This document shows positions 57,162 through 64,000 of a stretch of DNA of 64,000 bases, in pieces (position 1 is the stretch's first letter; every line of letters starts with the position of its first letter). The translations under genes were made by a program, and so were the position numbers. The DNA is from Plut-88900 sp963668115 (GTDB taxonomy: Bacteria; Chloroflexota; Dehalococcoidia; Plut-88900). The stretch is taken from contig OY764147.1 in assembly GCA_963668115.1 (NCBI GenBank), forward strand, positions 2,604,001 through 2,668,000, given 5' to 3'. The notes below the pieces were generated by a model, which had not been told where the DNA came from, made no database searches, and saw only the letters and a list, made by a program, of their open reading frames with translations.

Positions 57162-58271
57162 CTAGTTCAGGTTGTAGAGCCGGGCGCAGTTGTCCCAGAG
57201 GACGGCCTTCTTCATCTCTTCGCTGATGGGCATCTCCAGGAAGGCCTCGGTGGCGTTGGGATACTTGGAGTCGCTGTGGGGGTAGTCGGTGGAGAACACC
57301 GCAACGTCTCCCAAGCCGAATTCGGACAGGAACCGGGCCGGGGTCTCATCAGCCTCGAAGGAGACGTAGCCCTGCCGCTGGAAGTATTCGGTGGGGGTCA
57401 TAGTCAGCCCCGCGCCGTTGTTCATGCCCATGAGCTCGTCGTGCTCGTCCATGCGCCACAGCAGCCACGGGAGCCACGAGCAGTTGCCCTCCAGGAAGCC
57501 GATCCTCAGGTTGGGGAAGCGTTCCATCACCCCGCCGCCTATGGTGTCGACCACGCTGATCATCATCTCCATGGGGTGAGAGCAGACGTGGTACATGGAG
57601 TAGTCCGGGAAGCGGTTGCCGATCTGGTTCATGGCGGTAGTTGCGCCCTCGTGGAATCCCAAGGTGACGTCCCGCGCCTCGAGCTCCCGCCACATGGGGT
57701 CGTAGTAGGGGTCGTGCCAGTTGCGCCCGTTCACTATGTTGGGGCGCATGAAGGCTGCCCTGAACCCGAAGTCGTCCACGGCCTGCCGCACCTCGTCCAC
57801 AGCCGACTCAACGTCGAAGGGGGAAATCATGGCGGCCCCCCACATACGGTCAGGAGCGATTGCACAGAAGTCGCTCATCCAGCGGGTGTAGGCCCGGGCG
57901 ATGGCGTCGGCGAGACCGGGGTCCATGATGTCCAGGGCCAGGGCGAAGAGGCCGCGGCTGGGGTAGAGGAAGGCCACGTCTATGCCCTCGGCGTCCATAG
58001 CCCTCACCTGGGAAGCGGAGTCCCATCCGTTGGAGAGGGGGTCGGCATAGACTACGTGGTGGTCATTTGCCTCAATGATCTGCTTGGACACGCTGCCTGC
58101 GTCTGAAGGATGGAGGTGACCCTCCACCAGCACCTGCATGTCTCCCAGGTATCGGTCGAAGCCCCGGGGCGCTCGGTCTTTGTACTTGGGGTCGATGTAT
58201 TCCTGCCACAGGTCCTTGGGCTCGATGACGTGCATGTCCGAGTCCATTACTTTGAAACCGTTTCTCGACAT
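57162..58271 (-). CDS. Amidohydrolase-2 family metal-dependent hydrolase
   Basis: ACMSD-like TIM-barrel hydrolase of 369 aa, fourth family member in the window. Motifs: KVMDSDMHVIEPKDLWQEY (D-x-H pair), LGFHEGATTAMN (about 213), GFLEGNCSWLPWLLWRMDEH (about 267) and FSTDYPHSDSKYP (about 327). ATG at 58271 (MSRNGFKV) is chosen because AGGGGGG lies upstream; the longer frame from 58316 adds an unlike N-terminus. It is followed upstream by an amidase on the same strand. Substrate unknown. Confidence 0.87.
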   Translation of the reverse strand: MSRNGFKVMDSDMHVIEPKDLWQEYIDPKYKDRAPRGFDRYLGDMQVLVEGHLHPSDAGSVSKQIIEANDHHVVYADPLSNGWDSASQVRAMDAEGIDVAFLYPSRGLFALALDIMDPGLADAIARAYTRWMSDFCAIAPDRMWGAAMISPFDVESAVDEVRQAVDDFGFRAAFMRPNIVNGRNWHDPYYDPMWRELEARDVTLGFHEGATTAMNQIGNRFPDYSMYHVCSHPMEMMISVVDTIGGGVMERFPNLRIGFLEGNCSWLPWLLWRMDEHDELMGMNNGAGLTMTPTEYFQRQGYVSFEADETPARFLSEFGLGDVAVFSTDYPHSDSKYPNATEAFLEMPISEEMKKAVLWDNCARLYNLN

Positions 58272-58359
58272 TTCCAACCCCCCTGTGATGAATAAATCGG
58301 AGCGTAAAGGCCCCAAAAACGCATGTCAATAAATCTTGCCGGTTGCCACGGGACGCGGG

Positions 58360-59754
58360 TTAAAGGGGTAGCTTGGGCGGCTGCCAGCCCCCCAGCCCCG
58401 ACTCAACGGCGCCCGCGGCGGCCAGAACTATATCCTCCCGCCAGGACACGGCTCCCAACTGCACCCCGATGGGCAGGCCCTCCGGCGAGGTGCCAGCACG
58501 GACGACGCAGCCCGGCCAGCCCGTAAGGTTGTAGGGTCGGGTATATACGGCGTCGGGGTAGTCGTCTTTGTTGGCCTCGCCGTGGGGCAGGGCGGGGGCG
58601 GCGCCGGTCGGCGAGAGTATCAGATCGCAGCCCTCCATGAATGCCAGCATCTCCCCGCGGATTCTATCCAACTGTTCCAGTATTTCCATAAGCTCGGATG
58701 AAGATATGGCCTCAGCCTTCCCCATGCGATGAACCAGCACGGGATCAATGTTCTTCGTGCCCGACCTGTCCAGCTGGCGTTTGAGCCAGGCATAGCCGTC
58801 GGCGGCGCTGACGCGGTCACACAGGGCACTGATCCGTGCCATCCCCGGGACCTCTCCCTCCCGGAGCTCCACCCCCGACTCCCTCAGCGCCCCAGCCGCA
58901 TCCTCCACAGCCTTGACGGTGGCGGGGTCCGGCACAACGTCCCCGATTCCCGTGAAATAGATGCATCGCAGACTGCTCAGGTCTACTGATTCGGGGCCTG
59001 AGAGCGGCATGGGCACGATGGCCGGGTCCCGGGCGTCGACTCCCGATATGACCGGCAAAGCCAACCAGAGGTCCTCTACGAACCGGGCCATGGGACCCAC
59101 CTGGTTCAGGGGTCCCGTGGCGCCCATACCGGCGGGAGGCACGTGCCCTGCCCGAGACACCCGTCCTTGGGTTGGTTTCAGCCCAGCGATACCGCAGTAG
59201 TGGGCAGGCATGCGGATGCTGCCAGCGCTGTCGGAGCCCATGTCCAGGGGGGAGCCACCGGCCGCGACTATGGCCGCCGCGCCTCCGCTGCTCCCGCTGG
59301 GGCTCCTGGAGAGGTCGTAAGGGTTGTTGGTGCGGCCGTAGACGAAGTTGTTGCTCTCCCAGGTCATGGTCAGTTCGGGGGTGTTGCTCTTGCCCATGAG
59401 GACTGCTCCGGCTCCTTTCAGCCGGGCCACTACGGTGGCGTCCTGTTCCGGCACTACCCCCGCCCGACCCTCCGTACCCGCGACGGTGGCCATTCCCGCC
59501 GTCTCCAGGGAGTCCTTTATGGTGATGGGCAGGCCGTGCAATGGGCCCCGGCTTGCGCCTCTAGCCGACTCTCTATCTCGCTCATTGGCCGTCGCAAGAG
59601 CGCCCTCCGCGTCCACCAGCACCACGGCGTTTATGGCGGGGTTCACGGCTTCAATGCGGGCAAGGTGGGTCTCGGTGAGCTCCCTGGAGGAAACCTCACG
59701 TTTTCTCAAGGCTTCCATCATCGACACGGCTGACTTGTAGTACAACTCATCCAT
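58360..59754 (-). CDS. Amidase signature family enzyme
   Basis: Amide hydrolase of 464 aa. The Ser-Ser-Lys triad is complete: Lys in GLPITIKDSLETAG, the cis-Ser in SPSGSSGGAAAIVAAG and the nucleophile in GSDSAGSIRMPAHYCG. The N-terminus (MDELYYKSAVSMMEALRKRE) and overall length fit GatA-like enzymes, but no gatB or gatC genes are nearby, so it is more likely a free-standing amidase. ATG at 59754 follows AAAGGA. The frame to 59919 would run through the tRNA gene and is rejected. Confidence 0.9.
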   Translation of the reverse strand: MDELYYKSAVSMMEALRKREVSSRELTETHLARIEAVNPAINAVVLVDAEGALATANERDRESARGASRGPLHGLPITIKDSLETAGMATVAGTEGRAGVVPEQDATVVARLKGAGAVLMGKSNTPELTMTWESNNFVYGRTNNPYDLSRSPSGSSGGAAAIVAAGGSPLDMGSDSAGSIRMPAHYCGIAGLKPTQGRVSRAGHVPPAGMGATGPLNQVGPMARFVEDLWLALPVISGVDARDPAIVPMPLSGPESVDLSSLRCIYFTGIGDVVPDPATVKAVEDAAGALRESGVELREGEVPGMARISALCDRVSAADGYAWLKRQLDRSGTKNIDPVLVHRMGKAEAISSSELMEILEQLDRIRGEMLAFMEGCDLILSPTGAAPALPHGEANKDDYPDAVYTRPYNLTGWPGCVVRAGTSPEGLPIGVQLGAVSWREDIVLAAAGAVESGLGGWQPPKLPL

Positions 59755-59810
59755 CGGGTGTTTTCCTTTCGCGTCGAAGGTACTCAACCGGAGGACTGGA
59801 AGGAGGTAAA

Positions 59811-59887
59811 TGGTCGGGGCGCCGGGATTTGAACCCGGGACCTCATCGTCCCGAACGATGCGCGCTACCGGACTGCGCCACGCCCCG
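59811..59887 (-). tRNA. tRNA-Pro (anticodon CGG)
   Basis: 77 bases including an encoded CCA. Acceptor stem CGGGGCG (59887-59881) pairs with CGCCCCG (59821-59815); discriminator A at 59814, then CCA. The anticodon stem CATCG/CGATG holds loop TTCGGGA, giving CGG. The T arm CCGGG-TTCAAAT-CCCGG is perfect. A TATAAT on the minus strand (59910-59905) lies 17 bases upstream. Confidence 0.96.
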
Positions 59888-59904
59888 AGGGAGAATGCCG
59901 ACCT

Positions 59905-59910
59905 ATTATA
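59905..59910 (-). promoter_or_regulatory. -10 box of tRNA-Pro
   Basis: Minus-strand TATAAT at 59910-59905; the tRNA 5' end is at 59887. Confidence 0.6.
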
Positions 59911-60039
59911 ACCAGCCATAGACTGCCCTCCAAGAGCATCGACACCCGATGAGTTCAGGGCAAGAGCCTTATGCTCCTCTCATTCATCGACATTGTCCCG
60001 CTCCAGGCTGGGAGGGATGGGTTAAAATACCTCGCTGAT

Positions 60040-60963
60040 ATGAGCGGTGCGCACGACAGGATAACCGTCCGGGCCCCGGCCACGACTGCCAACATGGGCC
60101 CGGGTTTCGACTCCTTGGGCATGGCCCTGGAGCTATTCAACACCATCACCATCGAACGCTCGAACCGGTTCTCTATCACCATCACGGGGAACGGCGAACA
60201 CGAGTTGAGCACAGGCCCCGACAACATGGTCTACCGAGGCGTTGCCGCCGTCTACGATTACCTGGGCTCAGAGCCGCCTTCTCTGGCTGTGACTTGCCAC
60301 AACGAGATTCCTCTGCGCAGGGGTCTCGGGAGCAGTGCGGCGGCGATCTCAGGGGGTATGGCAGCCGCGAATCTGCTCACGGGAGCGTCTATCCCCACGG
60401 AGGAGCTTCTCCGTCTCGCCGACGCCATAGAGGGCCACCCAGACAACGTCGCTCCCGCCCTGTTCGGAGGCTGCCAGGTAGTGATAAGGAATGGTGACCA
60501 CCTGGTTTCCGTCCCATGCCCCGTGGACGAAAAGTTCAGGGCCGTCCTATTGGTCCCTGACGTGGAAATCCCCACCGACGAAGCCCGGGCCGTTATGCCC
60601 AAGAGCGTCCCCATGCAGGATGCCGTGCACAACATAGGCCGGGCGGCTCTCCTGGCTCTGGCGCTGAGCCGCGGCGATGCAACGTTCCTCGCCCTCGCCA
60701 CCCAGGATGTCCTTCACCAGCCCTATCGGTCGCCCCTGTTCCCGCCCATGTCCGGCATCTTTGACGCCACCATGCAGGCCGGGGCCTGTGGCGTATTTCT
60801 CTCCGGCAGCGGGTCCACGATACTGGCGCTGGCCGACTCCAACGAGGAATCCATCGCCGACGCCATGCTTCAGGAGGCACGCAAACGGGGTGTGAAGGCA
60901 GCTACTCACGTTACAAGGCCTTCGGCGGCGGGGGTGTCGGTAGTGCCCGAAGGGGAAGCATAG
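60040..60963 (+). CDS. thrB: Homoserine kinase
   Basis: GHMP kinase of 307 aa, phosphorylating L-homoserine for threonine synthesis. Motifs: VRAPATTANMGPGFDSLGMA, the ATP-binding loop PLRRGLGSSAAAISGGMAAA (about residue 87) and the C-terminal GACGVFLSGSGSTILALAD. ATG at 60040 gives the normal N-terminus; the frame is open to 59971. TAAAAT at 60023-60028 lies just upstream, so the leader is short. The stop codon is followed after 3 bases by lysC, so both are one operon for aspartate-family amino acids. Confidence 0.93.
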   Translation: MSGAHDRITVRAPATTANMGPGFDSLGMALELFNTITIERSNRFSITITGNGEHELSTGPDNMVYRGVAAVYDYLGSEPPSLAVTCHNEIPLRRGLGSSAAAISGGMAAANLLTGASIPTEELLRLADAIEGHPDNVAPALFGGCQVVIRNGDHLVSVPCPVDEKFRAVLLVPDVEIPTDEARAVMPKSVPMQDAVHNIGRAALLALALSRGDATFLALATQDVLHQPYRSPLFPPMSGIFDATMQAGACGVFLSGSGSTILALADSNEESIADAMLQEARKRGVKAATHVTRPSAAGVSVVPEGEA

Positions 60964-60966
60964 CCT

Positions 60967-62190
60967 ATGGCCCTGCTTGTCCAGAAATATGGCGGCAGCT
61001 CAGTTGCCGATTCGGGCCGCATCGTCAACGTTGCCAAGCGCATCGTCTCCGCAGCCGACTCCGGCAACGAGGTCGTTGCCGTGGTATCTGCCATGGGCAA
61101 CACCACGGACAGTCTGATAGAACTGGCCAATGAAGTGAGCTCCGACCCCAGCCCCCGGGAACTGGACTTTTTGTTGTCCACCGGCGAAATCGTGTCGTGT
61201 ACCCTTCTTGCCATGGCCCTGAGGGAGCTCGGGGCGCGGGCGATCAGCCTCAGCGGGGCCCAGGCAGGCATACAGACCGACGCATCCCACAGCCGCGCCC
61301 GTATAGAGCAGGTCGAGACCGGGCGTGTCCTTGGGGAACTGGGCAAGGGCAACATCGTCATAGTGGCCGGTTTCCAGGGGATGACGACGGACATGGAGAC
61401 CACCACCCTGGGTCGGGGCGGCTCCGACACCACTGCCGTGGCCCTGGCCGCAGCTCTCAACGCCCATCGATGCGAAATCTACACCGACGTCTCCGGAGTT
61501 TTCACCGCCGACCCGCGCGTCGTACCCAGCGCCCGCAAACTCGTAGACCTGGGCTTCGAAGAGATGCTGGAGCTGGCCAGCTACGGCGCCGGCGTTCTCC
61601 ATCCTCGGGCCGTGGAGCTCGGGGCTTTCTACGGCATACCTATCCTGGTCGCATCCAGCTTCACGAGCGAACAGGGCACACTGATCCACGGAGGCGAACC
61701 CATGGAGTCCAGAAACCGGCTGAGCGGAATAGCCCACGACCTGGATACCGCCAAGATAACCGTCATGGGCATTCCGGACCGTCCCGGAATCGCCGCCTCG
61801 CTCTTCGAGCCGCTGGCCCGGGCCGGCATCAGCGTCGACACCATCGTCCAGAACGCCAGCGAGGACAACATCACGGACCTCACATTCACCGTGGCGCGTC
61901 GGGACCTGGCAACGTCCCAGGAGATAGTCAGGCCCGTAGCGGAGCAGCTCGGGGGGCGGGGTATCGTCGCCAACGCTGAGTTGGGCAAGGTCAGCATAGT
62001 GGGCAACGGGATGCAGGACGCCCCCGGCTACGCCGCCCGGATGTTCACGGCCCTGTACAGGGCCGGAATCAACATCCAGATGATCACCACTTCGGAGATC
62101 CGCATCACGTGCATCGTCAACCGCGCCGACATCACGAAGGCCGTCCAGGTACTCTACGACGCGTTTTACGTGGAAGGGGCGGAGCTATAG
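60967..62190 (+). CDS. lysC: Aspartate kinase
   Basis: Enzyme of 407 aa, phosphorylating aspartate as the first step to Lys, Thr and Met. The N-terminal LLVQKYGGSSVADSGRIVNV is the family motif. FQGMTTDMETTTLGRGGSDT (about residue 136) is the nucleotide-binding part. Two ACT regulatory domains end the protein (ITVMGIPDRPGIAASLFEPL and VSIVGNGMQDAPGYAARMFT), so feedback inhibition by Lys/Thr is expected. The length fits alpha-type kinases. The glycosyltransferase frame overlaps its 3' end. Confidence 0.95.
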   Translation: MALLVQKYGGSSVADSGRIVNVAKRIVSAADSGNEVVAVVSAMGNTTDSLIELANEVSSDPSPRELDFLLSTGEIVSCTLLAMALRELGARAISLSGAQAGIQTDASHSRARIEQVETGRVLGELGKGNIVIVAGFQGMTTDMETTTLGRGGSDTTAVALAAALNAHRCEIYTDVSGVFTADPRVVPSARKLVDLGFEEMLELASYGAGVLHPRAVELGAFYGIPILVASSFTSEQGTLIHGGEPMESRNRLSGIAHDLDTAKITVMGIPDRPGIAASLFEPLARAGISVDTIVQNASEDNITDLTFTVARRDLATSQEIVRPVAEQLGGRGIVANAELGKVSIVGNGMQDAPGYAARMFTALYRAGINIQMITTSEIRITCIVNRADITKAVQVLYDAFYVEGAEL

Positions 62191-62936
62191 CCTCCCGGGA
62201 AGGAACGCCCCTCCTCTCCATAGTCGTCCCGGCTTTCAACGAAGAGTCCCGGATCGTCGACTCCCTGGGCCAGATTTCCTCCTATCTCACCGGCCAGACC
62301 TACTCCTGGGAGGTCATCGTGGTTGACGACGGCAGCACGGACTCGACGGCTGACCTCGTCACCGACACCGCCAGCCACCTACGGGGCATTCGCCTCATCT
62401 GCCAACCGCACAGAGGCAAGGGGCACGCCGTCCGGGTCGGGATGCAGGCCGCGTCGGGCGAATACCGGTTCCAGTGCGACGCCGACCTCTCCATGCCCAT
62501 TGACCAGCTTTCCCGCTTCCTTCCCCCTGAATTCGTCGGCCCCGGCATCGCCATCGGGTCCAGGTCGGCGCCCGGGGCCCGCAGGCTGGGCGAGCCCACC
62601 CTGCGCAAGCTCATGGGTCGAGTCTTTCACCTGCTCGTCCGGCTGGGCGGCGCAGGGTTCAGTGACACCCAGTGCGGCTTCAAGTGCTTCGCCGGGTCTC
62701 GGGTCCACGCCCTTTTCGACCGGCAAAGGTTGGACGGGTTCGGCTCGGACGTGGAGGTGCTCTATCTGGCCCGGCGCTTCGGCATTCCAGTAAGGGAAGT
62801 GCCTATAGTGTGGCACTACAGGTCGGGCAGCAAAGTCCGACCCGTCCACGATACCTTTCGCATGCTTGCAGACCTTGCCGTCATCAGGCTGAACGCCATG
62901 CGGGGCCGCTATTCCCACCCTCCCATAGACGGTTAA
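62109..62936 (+). CDS. Family 2 glycosyltransferase (polyprenyl-phosphate type)
   Basis: GT-A-fold transferase, about 250-275 aa: LLSIVVPAFNEESRIVDSLG, EVIVVDDGSTDSTADLV, the acceptor/metal motif RFQCDADLSMPIDQLSRFLP and TQCGFKCFAGSRVHALFDRQ. The layout is like dolichol/undecaprenyl-phosphate sugar transferases, without the C-terminal membrane helices of some. The only in-frame start is a GTG at 62109, which overlaps lysC by 82 bases; the domain itself begins at about 62205. An unusual start codon after lysC is possible. Confidence 0.83.
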   Translation: MHRQPRRHHEGRPGTLRRVLRGRGGAIASREGTPLLSIVVPAFNEESRIVDSLGQISSYLTGQTYSWEVIVVDDGSTDSTADLVTDTASHLRGIRLICQPHRGKGHAVRVGMQAASGEYRFQCDADLSMPIDQLSRFLPPEFVGPGIAIGSRSAPGARRLGEPTLRKLMGRVFHLLVRLGGAGFSDTQCGFKCFAGSRVHALFDRQRLDGFGSDVEVLYLARRFGIPVREVPIVWHYRSGSKVRPVHDTFRMLADLAVIRLNAMRGRYSHPPIDG

Positions 62937-62967
62937 TCCAATCCTCCGGCGCGGACAGGCTTAACGC

Positions 62968-63052
62968 GGGGCAATTAAGAGGGGCGCGAGAACAGGGAAA
63001 ATTGCGCCTGAAACCCCTTGCGCTGTGAAAAATGTGTGTGCAAAATTGCCCC
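62968..63052 (+). other. Intergenic inverted repeat before CoA-binding gene
   Basis: GGGGCAATT (62968-62976) and AATTGCCCC (63044-63052) are 9-base inverted copies. They span most of the 134-base gap between the glycosyltransferase and the next gene and end 18 bases before its ATG. Possibly a leader hairpin; function unknown. Confidence 0.35.
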
Positions 63053-63070
63053 AACTCAAAGCGGAATCCC

Positions 63071-63466
63071 ATGAACACGGTTCAAGACATATTGGAAAAG
63101 AGCAAGGTCATTGCGGTAGTTGGCCTGTCTCCCAAGCCTCACAGAGACAGCCACGAGGTGGCCAGGTACATGCAGGACAACGGTTACCGCATCATCCCCG
63201 TCTACCCCCGTGCCGACTCCATTCTCGGTGAGAAGGTATATCCCGACCTCAAATCAATCCCAGAGAAGGTGGATGTCGTCGATATCTTCCGCAAGTCCCA
63301 GGACGTTCCCCCGGTTGTCGATGAAGCAATCGAAATCGGCGCGAAAGCCGTCTGGATGCAACTCGGCATCGTCCACGAAGGCGCAGCCGCCAAGGCCCGG
63401 GAGGCGGGTCTGGGCGTGGTTATGGACCGCTGCATGCTCGTAGAGCACCGGAATTTGGCCTCCTAG
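63071..63466 (+). CDS. CoA-binding domain protein (YccU-like)
   Basis: Small Rossmann-fold protein of 131 aa: VIAVVGLSPKPHRDSHEVAR (nucleotide loop), RIIPVYPRADSILGEKVYPD, VDVVDIFRKSQDVPPVVDEA and GAKAVWMQLGIVHEGAAAKA, ending GLGVVMDRCMLVEHRN. This is the stand-alone CoA-binding family related to the N-terminal part of acyl-CoA synthetases (YccU). ATG at 63071 gives the family N-terminus; the frame is open to 63032. The precise role is not known. Confidence 0.88.
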   Translation: MNTVQDILEKSKVIAVVGLSPKPHRDSHEVARYMQDNGYRIIPVYPRADSILGEKVYPDLKSIPEKVDVVDIFRKSQDVPPVVDEAIEIGAKAVWMQLGIVHEGAAAKAREAGLGVVMDRCMLVEHRNLAS

Positions 63467-63550
63467 CATTCCAGCCCGGCGCCCTGTGCCGGCGACCCGG
63501 TCCCCGGCGTCCCAACAGACCAGCAAGCCCTCATATTACCCCGCAATGCC

Positions 63551-64000
63551 ATGGAACCTACAACGGAAAACACAGTAACGGCCCGCAGGCCCGGCCCCGC
63601 GCTGGTTCGTAACGCCATAGACCTTGCGACAAAGGGGCGGTGGTCAGACGCCCTCCAGATCAACCGCCAGATCCTCGATCTGGACCCCTCAGACTGTGGG
63701 GCGTGGAACCGCATGGGGAAGGCGCTGATTCAGCTGGGGCGCTATTCCGGGGCCCGGGACGCGTTTGCAGAGACCCTGCGCCTGGACCCCTCCAACGGCA
63801 TTGCCCGCAAGAACCTGGAGAAGCTGGAGGGTCTCGGCGAGGAGGACCCCGAGACCGCCGCCACCACAGCGGAGGTCTCGCTCCAGCAGTTCATCGAGGA
63901 CACCGGCAAGTCAGCGGTAACCGGTCTCATAAGCCCCGGCAGCTCCGAAACGATCAAGCGGCTCGTAAGCGGCCAGCCCATCGAACTGCGAATGGAGGAG
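63551..64000 (+). CDS. Tetratricopeptide-repeat protein (3' end outside window)
   Basis: Open frame of 150 codons running off the window end. It begins MEPTTENTVTARR, then two to three TPR-like helix pairs (GRWSDALQINRQILDLDPSD, WNRMGKALIQLGRYSGARDA, TLRLDPSNGIARKNLEKLEG), then a Glu/Thr-rich linker and LQQFIEDTGKSAVTGLI. Likely a protein-protein scaffold. Start ATG at 63551 is the first good in-frame codon. Confidence 0.75.
   Translation, partial: MEPTTENTVTARRPGPALVRNAIDLATKGRWSDALQINRQILDLDPSDCGAWNRMGKALIQLGRYSGARDAFAETLRLDPSNGIARKNLEKLEGLGEEDPETAATTAEVSLQQFIEDTGKSAVTGLISPGSSETIKRLVSGQPIELRMEE

Noticed and set aside
58360..59919. Longer start for the amidase at 59919
   Set aside because: The extension reads through the tRNA-Pro gene; ATG at 59754 with an AAAGGA site is used.

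Overview
The window is about 60 percent GC, densely coding and looks like chromosomal DNA of a free-living bacterium, most likely a Chloroflexota lineage near Dehalococcoidia/SAR202. That placement is inference. It rests on the many paralogous CaiB/BaiF CoA-transferases, amidohydrolase-2 proteins and an LLM flavin oxidoreductase, on Thr-Pro-rich secreted proteins, and on the hopanoid genes. No 16S rRNA gene is present to confirm it. The only RNA gene seen is a tRNA-Pro(CGG).

Layout. 1-2154: two permeases of a spermidine/putrescine-type ABC transporter, the first cut by the window edge. 2203-5036: a small lipoprotein, a crotonase-fold protein lacking both usual glutamates, a tiny membrane ORF and an amidohydrolase. 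5038-14528 (minus): a compact isoprenoid/hopanoid operon read dxs, prenyl synthase, hpnH, an unknown 122-aa gene, hpnG, hpnA, squalene-hopene cyclase, squalene/phytoene synthase, and an FMN/F420 split-barrel protein. 14529-29500: a looser accessory region with an MFS exporter, two related lipoproteins, a Thr-Pro repeat protein with a damaged metalloprotease motif, an alpha-carbonic anhydrase, a thiolase/DUF35 pair, a mazEF module whose toxin is frameshifted, and many copies of a short intergenic repeat. 29521-35381: a hydrolase/oxidase run (amidohydrolase, HyuA, ATZ/TRZ-type hydrolase, FAD amine oxidase). 35667-38793: a frameshifted SulP transporter and a CoA-transferase. 38849-40060: an orphan DNA methyltransferase.

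40184-51566 is the most unusual block. Three tandem GrdE/PrdA-like proteins (glycine/betaine/proline reductase component family) and a CoA-transferase are read to the left. Divergently, two CoA-transferases, a beta-hydroxyacid dehydrogenase, an LLM flavin oxidoreductase and a polyamine-type solute-binding lipoprotein are read to the right. No selenoprotein partner is visible. My inference is a dedicated uptake and CoA-dependent breakdown route for an amino- or betaine-like compound.

51600-64000 is mostly housekeeping: mgtE with a terminator-bearing leader, a SufR-like regulator with a Rieske protein, an XRE regulator, DUF2851 and tsaD, an amidohydrolase and an amidase, tRNA-Pro, thrB-lysC, a glycosyltransferase, a CoA-binding protein and a truncated TPR gene.

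Two regulatory patterns stand out. First, many genes have an extended -10 (TG-N-TATAAT) placed so close to the start codon that the mRNA would be leaderless. Second, ten CAATCA sites spaced at 10-11 bp, one DNA turn, lie directly upstream of the amidohydrolase gene at 20408.
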